Positions 19,189-28,068 of a DNA stretch of 64,000 nt are shown here, piece by piece (positions within the stretch are counted from its first letter, which is position 1; each line of letters starts with the position of its first letter). The stretch comes from Fluctibacter corallii (lineage in GTDB: Bacteria > Pseudomonadota > Gammaproteobacteria > Enterobacterales > Alteromonadaceae). Under the pieces are notes generated by a model. The model had not been told where the DNA came from and made no database searches. It saw only the letters and a list, made by a program, of their open reading frames with translations. Both the position numbers and the translations under genes were made by a program. The stretch spans positions 261,423 to 325,422 of the forward strand of contig NZ_JAOWKX010000005.1 in assembly GCF_025751585.1 (NCBI RefSeq), read 5' to 3'.

Positions 19189-19596
19189 TTATTTTACGAC
19201 GGTAATTTGGCCCATTGTGACATCTGTCATCAATTGGCCGTCAGGGGCTTTCACCGTCAGCGCTGCACCTTGTTGGGAAAAGTTAATACTGGTTACTTCA
19301 CCCACAAAAGGTTGGCTTGATGCATTATTAATTTCTACAGTTTTTCCAATCAGAGTAATTGCCTGATCTGTTGATTCGATTGCTAGCAACGAAAGCGCAT
19401 TTTCGTTGCTTTGTCGGTTGATCTCGAGGGAGGAGAACTGTGCTAATTGCGCCAAAAATTCACGGTTGTTTACCGGCTCTAGCGGATCTTGATAATTTAA
19501 CTGGGCAACGAATAACTCCAGAAAATCGTTTAGGTTAATATTACTTGAAGCATCGGTAGGCGTAGAGCCTGAACCGCCAATAGCATCAATTTCCAT
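19189..19596 (-). CDS. flgD: Flagellar hook cap (assembly scaffold) FlgD
   Basis: A 135-residue protein with the FlgD N-terminal signature (NLNDFLELFVAQLNYQDPLEPVNNREFLAQLAQFSSLE), followed by a short beta domain. It is much shorter than typical FlgD (about 230 residues), lacking most of the Tudor-like/FnIII cap domains, while the core segment needed for export and hook capping is kept. Its start overlaps the end of the upstream fliK-like gene by 11 bases. Confidence 0.92.
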   Translation of the reverse strand: MEIDAIGGSGSTPTDASSNINLNDFLELFVAQLNYQDPLEPVNNREFLAQLAQFSSLEINRQSNENALSLLAIESTDQAITLIGKTVEINNASSQPFVGEVTSINFSQQGAALTVKAPDGQLMTDVTMGQITVVK

Positions 19597-20305
19597 AGCC
19601 TATCTCCTTGTACTCACGCCCGTTTATCATGAGTTTTTCAATTGTATTGTGTGTTGTGTTAAACATGCTGAGGTAAGATTGAACATCAGTAGAGAAATAA
19701 TCTCTCACTCGTACGGTTTTGCCGTTTTCTGTCGTATTTATTGTCAGACGCTTAGGGGTAATAGGATCAAAAAATAGAACCTGAGGAGCAGCAGAAAAGA
19801 GCTGTTTTTGCGCTGTTCCATTGCTTTTGTTCACTGCGATTGCCAGTAAACTAGCTGCTTGACCGACATTGGTTGTAACCCTTGGGCTTGTATGCTGAAG
19901 AGTGTGTTGTGTGGTTAAACTTGAAAGACTATCCACAAATTGAGCTGTACCCGCTTGCAACGTCGCCATTGATGTTAAGGACGTACTTTTGACCTCCCCT
20001 GAAAATGAATGAGCTAAACTGAACGATCCCGAAAATGACCAAACAGGTGTAACTACTTTAAGCGTCTGTTGTGTTTGCTTGGCAGGTGTCGAGGGATGAG
20101 ACTGAAGCCATTGTTCCGTGCTCTCCACTGGTTGGGCCAAGCCATCAGCATTTATTGATTGATCTGCATTAAGTGCAGTGATTGCCAAGGTATTGCTAGG
20201 AGTCCCCAATAATGCCGTCTGCCAAGCGAGTTCATTGCCAGCGGTATTTTTTCCATTCTGGGCCAAATCCATGCTAAACATTTGGGATAGTTGTACTTCA
20301 ATCAT
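19586..20305 (-). CDS. FliK-like hook-length control protein (by position)
   Basis: A 239-residue protein with an extended Ser/Thr/Gln-rich, low-complexity N-terminal region and a short structured C-terminal region (RLTINTTENGKTVRVRDYF...IEKLMINGREYKEI). The ATG at 20305 is chosen because AGAGGA lies eight bases upstream and it overlaps the fliJ-like stop by eight bases (ATGATTGA); an in-frame ATG 39 bases further upstream is less likely. It sits between fliJ and flgD, exactly where fliK is found in fliHIJK-flgDE clusters, and its composition resembles FliK. The C-terminal FliK domain is not clear, so the call is mainly positional. Confidence 0.6.
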   Translation of the reverse strand: MIEVQLSQMFSMDLAQNGKNTAGNELAWQTALLGTPSNTLAITALNADQSINADGLAQPVESTEQWLQSHPSTPAKQTQQTLKVVTPVWSFSGSFSLAHSFSGEVKSTSLTSMATLQAGTAQFVDSLSSLTTQHTLQHTSPRVTTNVGQAASLLAIAVNKSNGTAQKQLFSAAPQVLFFDPITPKRLTINTTENGKTVRVRDYFSTDVQSYLSMFNTTHNTIEKLMINGREYKEIGYGN

Positions 20306-20711
20306 ATTGTCTATCCTCTGGTGAATTATTATATTGTTTGTCACGCTTAAGGGATTTTAGTCTTAGGTGGTGACGTTCGGTGTCTTGATATTGACTTTCT
20401 AAGTATTTAATATTTAAAACTATTTTTGTTTGCTTTGCCGTAAGCGTTTCAAATTGACTGATCAGTGAAGCTTCCGTTTGTTTTTGCAATGAAATTTGAG
20501 TGTCTAGATCTGCAATATAATGTAACCAAGCACTATGCATGCTGATATCAAGTTGATTGCCTTGGTGTGACGCAATGTCGTCAACTCTACTTTGTAAGTT
20601 ACGTATCGTTTGCTTTTTAAGCGTCAAACTTTCAGCTAATTCATTGATATCTTTCGTTAATTGGCTTAACTGAATTTGTTTTTTAGCCACTTTTATTAAG
20701 AGCGCACTCAT
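20298..20711 (-). CDS. fliJ: FliJ-like export ATPase-associated coiled-coil protein
   Basis: A 137-residue, almost wholly helical coiled-coil protein rich in Lys, Gln and Leu (VAKKQIQLSQLTKDINELAESLTLKKQTIRNLQSRVDD). FliJ is the central stalk of the FliI ring and links it to FlhA. The ATG at 20711 overlaps the fliI stop as ATGA and has GGAG upstream; an in-frame ATG six codons earlier is inside fliI. Sequence similarity among FliJ proteins is low, so position after fliI is an important part of the evidence. Confidence 0.8.
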   Translation of the reverse strand: MSALLIKVAKKQIQLSQLTKDINELAESLTLKKQTIRNLQSRVDDIASHQGNQLDISMHSAWLHYIADLDTQISLQKQTEASLISQFETLTAKQTKIVLNIKYLESQYQDTERHHLRLKSLKRDKQYNNSPEDRQYD

Positions 20712-22045
20712 ACGAACTCTCCAGGGCACAGGTTTGAGAGATACTCTAAGCCGCAGGAAGAACCGCGCTCAATTTCAGATACGTCACTTTCTGCTAGCCA
20801 TGTGTTTATTTCGTGGTTGGCTTGAGACAGTTGACGCAGTGATGAAGACAAACTTCCCTCAGCTTCACTGAGATCAATCATCATCTTTTTCTCGTTATAC
20901 GCAGAGAGGGTTTTCTTGATTCTCGTTAATTGAGTACGTTGATTGTCATCGAATAACGCTGACGTAAGCCGGCTCAAGCTAGTAAGCACATTAATAGCAG
21001 GGTAGTGCCCTTTCTCTGCCAAATTTCTATCTAACACTATATGACCATCAAGAGAAGCACGTAGGGCATCAACAACAGGATCATCAAGATCACCGCCGTC
21101 CACTAAAATAGTAAATAAGCCACTGATAGCGCCACGATGCTCAAAGTGCCCACAGCGTTCAACAGTTTGTTGAAGCAATGAAAATACCGACGGTGTGTAT
21201 CCTTTAGACGATGTTGGTTCACCCATAGATAATCCGATTTCTCTCTGGGCCATAGCAACGCGTGTCATTGAGTCAACGAGCAGCAGTACATCGGTGCCTT
21301 CCTGAGAAATAGATTCTGCGAGTGAAATACCATATTTTAGAGCGAGAACGCGTGTTACTGGCATTTCCTCGGCGGTTGCGACAATCACCGCCGTACGTGA
21401 TTTGGTGTCGCTATCGAGCTGGTGGTTCACAAACTCTTCTACTTCTCGGCCCCGTTCTCCAACCAGTACGGCTACCACGGCAGTGTTTTTGCGGCTGAGA
21501 TGAGAGGCAATAAGGCTCAATAGGGTACTTTTACCTACACCGCTTCCCGCCATTATTCCCAGACGTTGCCCTTTCCCAAAAGGGCAGAAAGTATCGATTG
21601 CCCGTACACCAGTGGCAAGGTTTTCCGTAATGGGTTTGCGAGACAAAGGATTAATGACTTTATCCACGGCTACTTCAATGAGCGGGGATGACGATCCCAT
21701 GCTCTGACTTTCGCGTAACTCTCTGCCAAAACTATCAACAACGAGGCCCAACATGTTAGTACCACCTGGTACCAATGCATGCTTACCTGTACCCTCGACC
21801 TTATCCCCAAATCGTAAGCCATGTAACGACTCAAATGGCATCAACTTAACATTTTGGTGATCAATCGCGATGACTTCAGCTTTAACAGCAGGAGTGTTCG
21901 CTTGACGCTTTTGTATCAGACATAGTTCACCTACGGTTGCTCCTGGCAGTGTTGCAATGATGAGTAAACCACTGGTTTTTAATACACGACCTTGACGATA
22001 GAAACCATCTTGTTGTTCGAGCAAGTGTAAGTTCAATGCCTTCAT
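20708..22045 (-). CDS. fliI: Flagellum-specific export ATPase FliI
   Basis: A 445-residue type III export ATPase related to F1-ATPase beta. Walker A is AGSGVGKST (residues 166-174), Walker B lies in TDVLLLVDSMTRVAMAQREIG with the catalytic Glu in the GERGREVEEF loop, and the family signature SKGYTPSVFSLL(Q) is present. The N-terminal barrel and C-terminal helical part are both intact, so it should be active. It overlaps fliH (ATGA) and fliJ (ATGA). Confidence 0.97.
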   Translation of the reverse strand: MKALNLHLLEQQDGFYRQGRVLKTSGLLIIATLPGATVGELCLIQKRQANTPAVKAEVIAIDHQNVKLMPFESLHGLRFGDKVEGTGKHALVPGGTNMLGLVVDSFGRELRESQSMGSSSPLIEVAVDKVINPLSRKPITENLATGVRAIDTFCPFGKGQRLGIMAGSGVGKSTLLSLIASHLSRKNTAVVAVLVGERGREVEEFVNHQLDSDTKSRTAVIVATAEEMPVTRVLALKYGISLAESISQEGTDVLLLVDSMTRVAMAQREIGLSMGEPTSSKGYTPSVFSLLQQTVERCGHFEHRGAISGLFTILVDGGDLDDPVVDALRASLDGHIVLDRNLAEKGHYPAINVLTSLSRLTSALFDDNQRTQLTRIKKTLSAYNEKKMMIDLSEAEGSLSSSLRQLSQANHEINTWLAESDVSEIERGSSCGLEYLSNLCPGEFV

Positions 22046-22836
22046 TTAGCTTCACCTCTATTATCGGCTTCCACTAATTCGGTGAGTGTTTTTAACACTT
22101 CGAGAGATGAAAAGCCGCTGTTTCCCGCGGCAGAGGTGAGTGTAAAGCTGAAGCGAGGAAGCGTATTTGTGTCAATGGTTGATATATGTGACGTCAATGT
22201 ATCTAACAAAGAGGTCTCTTCTAGCCACGCTTTGTCTTTTTCACTAATGACCAACGATGGTTGCACATGTGCATAACTTTCTCTGATAATATTTTCACAC
22301 CACTGAGTGTAAACGCTATGATCGTTGAGCGATGTCCCAATGATTTTTTCAGCCAGTCTAATACCAAAATAGACACTATCTTGGTTCGCCGTATGTTCGT
22401 TATTTTCAACCTTAGGCTGCGCTAAGCTTGCAAGAAGTGGCGCAAGTTTATCTGACCACTCTTTCTGAAGTTGTTGTTGGATATCAGAAGTTTGAGCACG
22501 AATAGCATTATGCAGTCGTTGCTCGTACTGTTGGCTGAGTTGATGTTCTATTTCTTGTTTCGCAGTCGCTATTTCTTGAGCCGCACGTTTGTCTGCTTCT
22601 ATGGACACTTTCGCTTGTTCGTCAGCTAACAGAGCATGCATAAACTGAGCGCGTTCGCTCTCAGACAAAGCTGCAAAGGCGTTTTCTGCCTTGGCTAACG
22701 GGGTTGACGCTTCAACCGAGTGAAAGCTTTTCTCAGATTCGGAATACGTCTCGTTGACGTGTGCCGCACTAGTAGAGCGAGATGCGTCAACGGTGTCTTG
22801 CTTGCGCTCAAAATGAAAACTCTGCACTGATGCCAT
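22042..22836 (-). CDS. fliH: Flagellar assembly protein FliH (ATPase regulator)
   Basis: A 264-residue protein: a charged, flexible N-terminal half, a long helical stalk (FAALSESERAQFMHALLADEQAKVSIEADKRAA...) and a C-terminal domain with YFGIRLAEKIIGTSLNDH, the conserved FliH/YscL/V-ATPase E-like block. It dimerises, binds FliI and docks it at FliN. Its ATG shares one base with the stop of the fliG-like gene (TAATG). Confidence 0.88.
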   Translation of the reverse strand: MASVQSFHFERKQDTVDASRSTSAAHVNETYSESEKSFHSVEASTPLAKAENAFAALSESERAQFMHALLADEQAKVSIEADKRAAQEIATAKQEIEHQLSQQYEQRLHNAIRAQTSDIQQQLQKEWSDKLAPLLASLAQPKVENNEHTANQDSVYFGIRLAEKIIGTSLNDHSVYTQWCENIIRESYAHVQPSLVISEKDKAWLEETSLLDTLTSHISTIDTNTLPRFSFTLTSAAGNSGFSSLEVLKTLTELVEADNRGEAK

Positions 22837-23150
22837 TACGCGGTTTCCTTCTGTTCACTGACAAGTTCAAGAAAGGTTTGTTTAGCGTGTGGCGTGATAG
22901 TTTGGCTTTCTACGTCGCTGGCATGCTTACGCAATACTGCGATTTCTTTTTCGTTTTTACAGTTAAAAATGTCAATAGGCATGTTGTACTCTGTAAAATC
23001 GGTTACCTTCAAGTTAAGTTGACGTGATTTAAGCAACGCTGCATACACATCTTCTTTAATCGCAGCAGGTAGCTGCGCAAGAATACGTTGCTGCTTTCTT
23101 TGGTTGACAGCCATTAACATAATGGCTGCTTTACACGCCTTCGCGTTCAT
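22836..23150 (-). CDS. FliG-position protein, only about 104 residues (truncated or minimal FliG)
   Basis: A 104-residue protein at the invariant fliG position between fliF and fliH. The ATG at 23150 has AAGGA eight bases upstream and overlaps the end of fliF by 20 bases. The N-terminus (KACKAAIMLMAVNQRKQQRILAQLP) resembles the start of the FliG N-terminal domain that binds FliF. FliG is normally about 330 residues; the middle and C-terminal domains that bind FliM and generate torque with the stator are absent. The rest of the interval to fliH is fully coding, so no separated downstream fragment is hidden there. The protein may be a MS-ring to C-ring adaptor only. Homology to FliG is weak by eye, so the name is positional. 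Confidence 0.65.
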   Translation of the reverse strand: MNAKACKAAIMLMAVNQRKQQRILAQLPAAIKEDVYAALLKSRQLNLKVTDFTEYNMPIDIFNCKNEKEIAVLRKHASDVESQTITPHAKQTFLELVSEQKETA

Positions 23151-24495
23151 GACTCGCTTCCTTGACATCAAAGAGTTGGGTAATTTGTGCCACCATTAGC
23201 GTTTCTTCTTGCTGCTGCTTCTTACGATACATCAGCGCACCTCCGCCTAGTGCACCCATCATGCAAAGCCCAAGTCCCAACAGAGAGTAGGGGATGTTAC
23301 TGGGTTGTTTAAACTGTTCTACAGTATTCGGCGTAGTAGAAAGCGGAGTAAGCGCCACACTGTCATCAGCAGAGCGTGCCGCGTCTGACACAAGATTAGG
23401 CATGTTCACCATGCTTACCGATACGCGGTCACCGCGCTCGTAATCGATCGCAAGTGTGTGTTTTACCAACTGAATTAATTCTGTTTTTAGGCTTTCATCC
23501 TGAGTGGTATTAATCGATACTGCCGCACTAAGTCTGATAATCTTGCCTGCGAGTTCTTCTTGCTCACGGGTAATTGTGCCGTGTGCATAGGTGACTTCTC
23601 TGGTGGTATGCTTAGTACCTGGTTTGGATGCATCTCCTACAGAAGATTCTTCTGTTACTTTTTCGGCCTGAATTAACCCTGCTTTATTGCCTGACTTAAC
23701 GGCACGCGTTTCCTGCGTAATGACGTTTTCAGTTGACATTTCTACTGCCACTGAGACCGCAAGTTTATCTTCAGAAAAGAAGGGGCGTAAAACGTTCAGC
23801 ACTTTTTGCTCAAGGTATGACTCAGTTTGCTGTCTTTTAGCGAGAATGCTGTTATCCCCGATACGGGTTCCAGATTGGAGCACGCCCCAATCACCCGAAC
23901 CATCCAAAATGGCGACATTTTCAGGGGATAAATGTTCAACTGCTGAAGCAACAAGTTGTTTAATAGAATCAAAGTCAGCGAGGCGAGGTACGTAATTGTC
24001 TACAGTAAACAGTGTTACTGACGCTTTTGCTTCATTGTTTTTGGTAAACAATGTTCGCTCAGGCAGAGTCAAGTGTACGCGTGCGCGTTTTACATAGCCA
24101 AAGTTAGAGAGGGTACGTTCGATTTCACCCTGTAAAGCGCGAATAAAGTTAGCTTTTCTTGCATGCTCTGTCGCGCCCAAATCGCTGTTATCATACAATT
24201 CTAAACCGACTTGAGGAGAAGCTTGAAGTGACTCTTGCAATGCGGCAACGCGCGCGCTGTTGGCAACGGCCGCGTCAACATATATTGTGCCTTCTAGCGG
24301 GTTCGCTTGGTAAGCGATACCGGCATTTTCAAGTTGTGCAGAATACTCCATCAGTGTTTCTTGTGACACGTTACTGAATATAGCCACCTGCTCGTCATCA
24401 AGTGCCCACAAGATAGCCGTGAACGCTGCGAGTAACAATAGGCCGACCCCGGCAATAAGGGATAACGCTTTGTTGTTGTCTAATTTAATATTCAT
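23131..24495 (-). CDS. fliF: Flagellar MS-ring protein FliF (short)
   Basis: A 454-residue membrane ring protein (typical FliF about 550). The first transmembrane helix is at residues about 10-32, the ring-building YscJ/FliF domain includes EGTIYVDAAVANSARVAALQ and QGEIERTLSNFGYVKRARVHLTLPE, and the second transmembrane helix is at about 402-423. Only about 31 residues follow as the cytoplasmic tail (normally longer and FliG-binding), which ends IAQLFDV-like (ITQLFDVKEASHEREGV). The shortened tail goes with the small protein in the fliG position. Confidence 0.93.
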   Translation of the reverse strand: MNIKLDNNKALSLIAGVGLLLLAAFTAILWALDDEQVAIFSNVSQETLMEYSAQLENAGIAYQANPLEGTIYVDAAVANSARVAALQESLQASPQVGLELYDNSDLGATEHARKANFIRALQGEIERTLSNFGYVKRARVHLTLPERTLFTKNNEAKASVTLFTVDNYVPRLADFDSIKQLVASAVEHLSPENVAILDGSGDWGVLQSGTRIGDNSILAKRQQTESYLEQKVLNVLRPFFSEDKLAVSVAVEMSTENVITQETRAVKSGNKAGLIQAEKVTEESSVGDASKPGTKHTTREVTYAHGTITREQEELAGKIIRLSAAVSINTTQDESLKTELIQLVKHTLAIDYERGDRVSVSMVNMPNLVSDAARSADDSVALTPLSTTPNTVEQFKQPSNIPYSLLGLGLCMMGALGGGALMYRKKQQQEETLMVAQITQLFDVKEASHEREGV

Positions 24496-24507
24496 GTTTT
24501 TTTACTA

Positions 24508-24798
24508 CTACACTTGCATTCTAAACAGCTCTTGGTAAGCAGCTGTTAGTTTATTTTTGACTTCAACGGCAAGCTTCAAAGATAGCTGTGCTTGTTCCAA
24601 TGCAATCATTAGTTCGTCTGTTTGAATGGCTTCGCCTTGTGCATATCGCTCGACAAGATCAGACGCAGTCACCAAGTCCTGATTAACAGATTGCAATCCG
24701 TTTTCAATGTGAGACAAAAAAGTAGGCTGTGGTGCCGTTGTCTGCTCAAGCGCTGAAATCGCTTTTTGCTCTATTAAATTAATGGGTTGGATTTCCAT
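24508..24798 (-). CDS. fliE: Flagellar hook-basal body protein FliE
   Basis: A 96-residue rod-base protein that joins the MS ring and the rod. The C-terminal segment LEQAQLSLKLAVEVKNKLTAAYQELFRMQV is the standard FliE signature, and the LENGLQSVNQ-like region (SHIENGLQSVNQDLV) precedes it. It is directly before fliF, with two bases between it and flgC. Confidence 0.93.
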   Translation of the reverse strand: MEIQPINLIEQKAISALEQTTAPQPTFLSHIENGLQSVNQDLVTASDLVERYAQGEAIQTDELMIALEQAQLSLKLAVEVKNKLTAAYQELFRMQV

Positions 24799-24799
24799 A

Positions 24800-25183
24800 T
24801 TACTTTCCTATTTCCAAAGCTTTTGACGCCATTTGCTTGTAGCTGTTATATACCTTAACGTTGGCCTCATAAGCGCGCTTTGCACTGCTTAAATTAAGCA
24901 TCTCGCTGGCGAGGTTTATATCGGTGGCGTATACGTTACCGTTTTTGTCCGCTAAAGGGTTGTTTGGTTGATAAATCTGCTTCACCTGGCTTGTGGTTTC
25001 TAGCTGTGCGTATTGGGCTGTCCCCTGCGACTGCATTAAAGTAGCAGTGAATAGCGGTTGCACATCGACTGGACTTGTGCTGAGCACATTGATGTTCGCG
25101 ATATTTCTGGATGCCGCTTCGATACGCATGCGCTCGAAGGCCATACCTATCTTGGCGATTTCGCTGGCTTTTAATTCAGACAT
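24800..25183 (-). CDS. flgC: Flagellar basal-body rod protein FlgC
   Basis: A 127-residue proximal-rod protein. The N-terminus has FERMRIEAASRNIANINV (rod/hook family helix) and the C-terminus has the FlgC-type MLNLSSAKRAYEANVKVYNSYKQM, preceded by the NVYATDINLASEM loop. It is two bases from both neighbours flgB and fliE, as expected for a flgBC-fliE set. Confidence 0.94.
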   Translation of the reverse strand: MSELKASEIAKIGMAFERMRIEAASRNIANINVLSTSPVDVQPLFTATLMQSQGTAQYAQLETTSQVKQIYQPNNPLADKNGNVYATDINLASEMLNLSSAKRAYEANVKVYNSYKQMASKALEIGK

Positions 25184-25185
25184 CG

Positions 25186-25524
25186 TTAGCGCTCCGAGTT
25201 CGAAATAGCAATCGACATTAACCCCATTTTCCTATTCAGGGTTTCAACCAGAGTGCGGTATTTACCGCTTGCATCAAGGGTATCTGCCGTCAACTGATCG
25301 AGAGAGATTTGGGATTTATCTATCGATTGGGTGTGATAATTTACAATGTCAGATGTCGCTGCATTTGGCTGCAACTGTGCATGTTGTAACACTGCGTCAA
25401 AATTCGCATGTTGCAAATGGTTAATGGCGGCATTGTTATAGTTAGCCACATTGTTGGCGAGCATTTCATGCTCAGCTTTGGCCACACGCATCGCGGTGAT
25501 TATACTGTTTACTTCCGTAATCAT
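25186..25524 (-). CDS. flgB: Flagellar basal-body rod protein FlgB
   Basis: A 112-residue proximal-rod protein with the rod-family N-terminal helix (AKAEHEMLANNVANYNN) and the C-terminal ASGKYRTLVETLNRKMGLMSIAISN block. It is shorter than E. coli FlgB (138). It begins the flgBC-fliE-fliF rod-base set, 12 bases after flgI. Confidence 0.92.
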   Translation of the reverse strand: MITEVNSIITAMRVAKAEHEMLANNVANYNNAAINHLQHANFDAVLQHAQLQPNAATSDIVNYHTQSIDKSQISLDQLTADTLDASGKYRTLVETLNRKMGLMSIAISNSER

Positions 25525-25536
25525 GTCACTGGCTTC

Positions 25537-26643
25537 CTATTGCACTATGATGTCCGCATACAGCGCGCCACTTTGCTTCAATCCTTCGAGAATTGAAATA
25601 ATGTCGCGTGTCGGAATATTAAGTTTTCTAAGGGATGAGACGACTTCTGCAATCGTGGTTTCATCTTTATTGATGTAAACAGCTTGCTGCCCTTCATCAA
25701 CGTCAATTTCGGTTTCTCTGATAACCACAGTCTCTGCATTCGACTGACTTTCAATCAGGAAATTATTTGGCTGAGAGACTCTCGGAATAGAGCGAATTTT
25801 TAAGCTAATAGCACCATGACTGATAACCACTCTCGACACGGGAATATCTGCACCCGACACAATGACGCCGGAGCGCTCATTAACAACAATTCTGGCGAAC
25901 TCTGTGGTATGTACCTTAAGCTGTTCTATTTGCGCCAAATCGCGCAGAGATAAACCACTGCCAGACACCTTGATTTTGCCGGCATGTTTTCGTGCAACCT
26001 TAAAGCGAGGAAATTGCTGTTCTAGTGCAGAGGCAATATTCTCCATGAGCGAAATATCTGGGGCGTTCAGCACAATATTGATTGCACCGTCGTCGTCGAA
26101 TAACGATCCCTCAATCGAGCGTTCAACCGTTGCGCCACGCGTAATCGTGCCTACAGTAACGTGGTTTTTTGCAACCACATTCTGATCCTGTTCAAAACGA
26201 TAGCCGCCAACAGTAATTTGGCCTTGAGCCAATGCGTATGAGGTGCCATTGGGCGCTTTCAGTGGGCTAAGCAGCAATGTGCCGCCCGCTAAACTACGTG
26301 CATCGCCAATTGCACTCACGCGAATGTCTATTTTATCTCCGGGCTCTGCGAAAGACGGTATATTGGCGGTAATCATCACTGCGGCGACATTGCGGCTTCT
26401 TACGTCTGCGTCATCGACATTCACATCAAAGCTTCTAAGTAGGCTACGTAAGGATTGGGAGGTAGAAACAAAATGTGAAGAATCCCCGGTGCCTGCCAAG
26501 CCTGAAACCAAACCATAACCCACTAATGCGGTGTCGCGCATGCCTTGAATTCTGGCAACATCTTTAACCGTTGCTATGCTTGCAAAACTGATGCTGGGCA
26601 AAAGCAGTGTAAAAGCCACAAAGGCAACAAAAATACGTCTCAT
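25537..26643 (-). CDS. flgI: Flagellar P-ring protein FlgI
   Basis: A 368-residue periplasmic P-ring subunit. The ATG at 26643 overlaps the flgH stop (ATGA) and opens a Sec signal peptide (MRRIFVAFVAFTLLLPSISFA). Conserved FlgI blocks include ARIQGMRDTALVGYGLVSGLAGTGDS, NVAAVMITANIPSFAEPGDKIDI and NERSGVIVSG. The length matches E. coli FlgI (365). Confidence 0.97.
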   Translation of the reverse strand: MRRIFVAFVAFTLLLPSISFASIATVKDVARIQGMRDTALVGYGLVSGLAGTGDSSHFVSTSQSLRSLLRSFDVNVDDADVRSRNVAAVMITANIPSFAEPGDKIDIRVSAIGDARSLAGGTLLLSPLKAPNGTSYALAQGQITVGGYRFEQDQNVVAKNHVTVGTITRGATVERSIEGSLFDDDGAINIVLNAPDISLMENIASALEQQFPRFKVARKHAGKIKVSGSGLSLRDLAQIEQLKVHTTEFARIVVNERSGVIVSGADIPVSRVVISHGAISLKIRSIPRVSQPNNFLIESQSNAETVVIRETEIDVDEGQQAVYINKDETTIAEVVSSLRKLNIPTRDIISILEGLKQSGALYADIIVQ

Positions 26644-27221
26644 ATGATACCCAACCATCTTAGTAATGAATTGATAACGCCTGAATCGTGTCCGTCAGAT
26701 ACCGTACCTTCTCCAGTAAAGCTGATTTTTGCGTCAAGTAAACGAGAGGAGAGGGCGGTGTTATTCGCTGCAATATCGGTGTGGCGAAGCTTGCCTTCAA
26801 CTAATATAATTTGTTCTTCATCGTTGATTTTTAGCTTTTGCGACCCCTTCACGTTAAGCAATCCGTGCTGATCAACGTGCAATACCTGAACGGTGATATA
26901 AGCGCGAATAAAGCCTTTTCTCTCTGTTGCAGCATCGCCGTCATTGTCAGCACCAATGCCTAAACCGTAATTCCAGCCAAGGCTATCGCGGCTTGCGCCT
27001 GCGGAGATATCAAAACGGCTGCTGTCTTGAAGATTTGCACTTGAACCTGCTCTGGCGTCTTCAAAAATTAGCAAGGTAACGATATCACCTACCCGAATGG
27101 CGTTTTTATCTGCAGTCAGAGGACGAAAATCATCGATATTGACTAAGTCATCTGCCAACGTTGTAACCGTAAAAAGGCATGAGAAAACAAGCCCAATACA
27201 CCTTAATTTATTCGCCCACAT
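26640..27221 (-). CDS. flgH: Flagellar L-ring protein FlgH (short)
   Basis: A 193-residue outer-membrane ring protein (E. coli FlgH 232). FlgH features are seen: AIRVGDIVTLLIFEDARAGSSAN, the FIRAYITVQVLHVDQHGLLNVKGSQKLKINDEEQII block, and the SSRLLDAKISFTGEGTVSD end. The N-terminus is a signal peptide; a cysteine in VFSC could be a poor lipobox, whereas canonical FlgH is a lipoprotein. Alternatively, cleavage after LADD-type sequence would give a non-lipidated ring. Its start overlaps the end of flgA by 14 bases. Confidence 0.93.
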   Translation of the reverse strand: MWANKLRCIGLVFSCLFTVTTLADDLVNIDDFRPLTADKNAIRVGDIVTLLIFEDARAGSSANLQDSSRFDISAGASRDSLGWNYGLGIGADNDGDAATERKGFIRAYITVQVLHVDQHGLLNVKGSQKLKINDEEQIILVEGKLRHTDIAANNTALSSRLLDAKISFTGEGTVSDGHDSGVINSLLRWLGII

Positions 27222-28068
27222 TCACGTGTCCTTTTTTTGTAATCGTCGCCTGTATGGGACTGTTCGTGCCTTGTATCAGTACCATGATATTTTCTCCTAC
27301 CTTTCCACTACCTAGTGATTTCGCTCTGGCGGTGATCTCGATCTGTCCGTTTTCTAATGTGGCACTGACGTTATCACCCGCAGATACTGCTGGTGCACCT
27401 TCCAGCCATGTAGAACGGAGCGTGGCTCCACTGGCGATAGCACGCTTGGCTATTTGATTAAAAGGCATCACAGTGTTGAGATCACGAACGCTAATCTGTG
27501 TTAAAGGAACAGATTGAAAGGCCACGTTTGCATTTGATATTGCGTCGCCTACCGAAATATTTTGTGAGGCAACTAATACCTCTACATTGGCATGTAAGGT
27601 AATATTGAGTTGTTCGCCCTGTTTATCCGCAGACGTCAGCACATTATCTCTTTTTAATATTTGTGCGTGCTTTAATGCAAAATTACGTGTTTTATTCCAG
27701 TTTTCGCATACTTGTCGAGAAGTCACTTCTACAGCGTTAACTGAAAGTGCAGAGGCCCAAGGTTGGCGAGCTATCCAAGCGAGAATATTTTCTTTAAGTT
27801 TTTGCTCATCGGCTTGATGGCATGCATTAACCCATATTCGCTTGTAGGGGAGGTTGGCTGCGTTTAATTCTTCTTCAGTTAACACCGAGGTGAGATCGAG
27901 CCAACCTTTTGTCTCGATATCAAGTAGCACTCGATTTTTAACGTCACCCTGTATGGCAGGCGCGACGTCTTTTAACGTGAGGGGTAAATACGTAGTCATC
28001 GATTTCCCCATTACGTTATTCGACGTAAAGCCAGCTAACACTGAAAGCAAAATAAACGCGTTTTTCAT
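27208..28068 (-). CDS. flgA: Flagellar P-ring assembly chaperone FlgA
   Basis: A 286-residue periplasmic chaperone with a signal peptide (MKNAFILLSVLAGFTSNNVMG) and a C-terminal SAF-type domain (VEVLVASQNISVGDAISNANV) followed by the conserved GATLRSTWLEGAPAVSAGDNVSATLENGQIEITARAKSL end. Its ATG shares one base with the flgG stop (TAATG). The presence of flgA, flgH and flgI shows the machine is expected to cross the peptidoglycan and outer membrane. Confidence 0.92.
   Translation of the reverse strand: MKNAFILLSVLAGFTSNNVMGKSMTTYLPLTLKDVAPAIQGDVKNRVLLDIETKGWLDLTSVLTEEELNAANLPYKRIWVNACHQADEQKLKENILAWIARQPWASALSVNAVEVTSRQVCENWNKTRNFALKHAQILKRDNVLTSADKQGEQLNITLHANVEVLVASQNISVGDAISNANVAFQSVPLTQISVRDLNTVMPFNQIAKRAIASGATLRSTWLEGAPAVSAGDNVSATLENGQIEITARAKSLGSGKVGENIMVLIQGTNSPIQATITKKGHVNVGE

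Noticed and set aside
22836..24495. Frameshifted full-length fliG split into pieces
   Set aside because: The interval between fliF and fliH is fully used by the 104-residue frame and there is no space for a 230-residue remainder.
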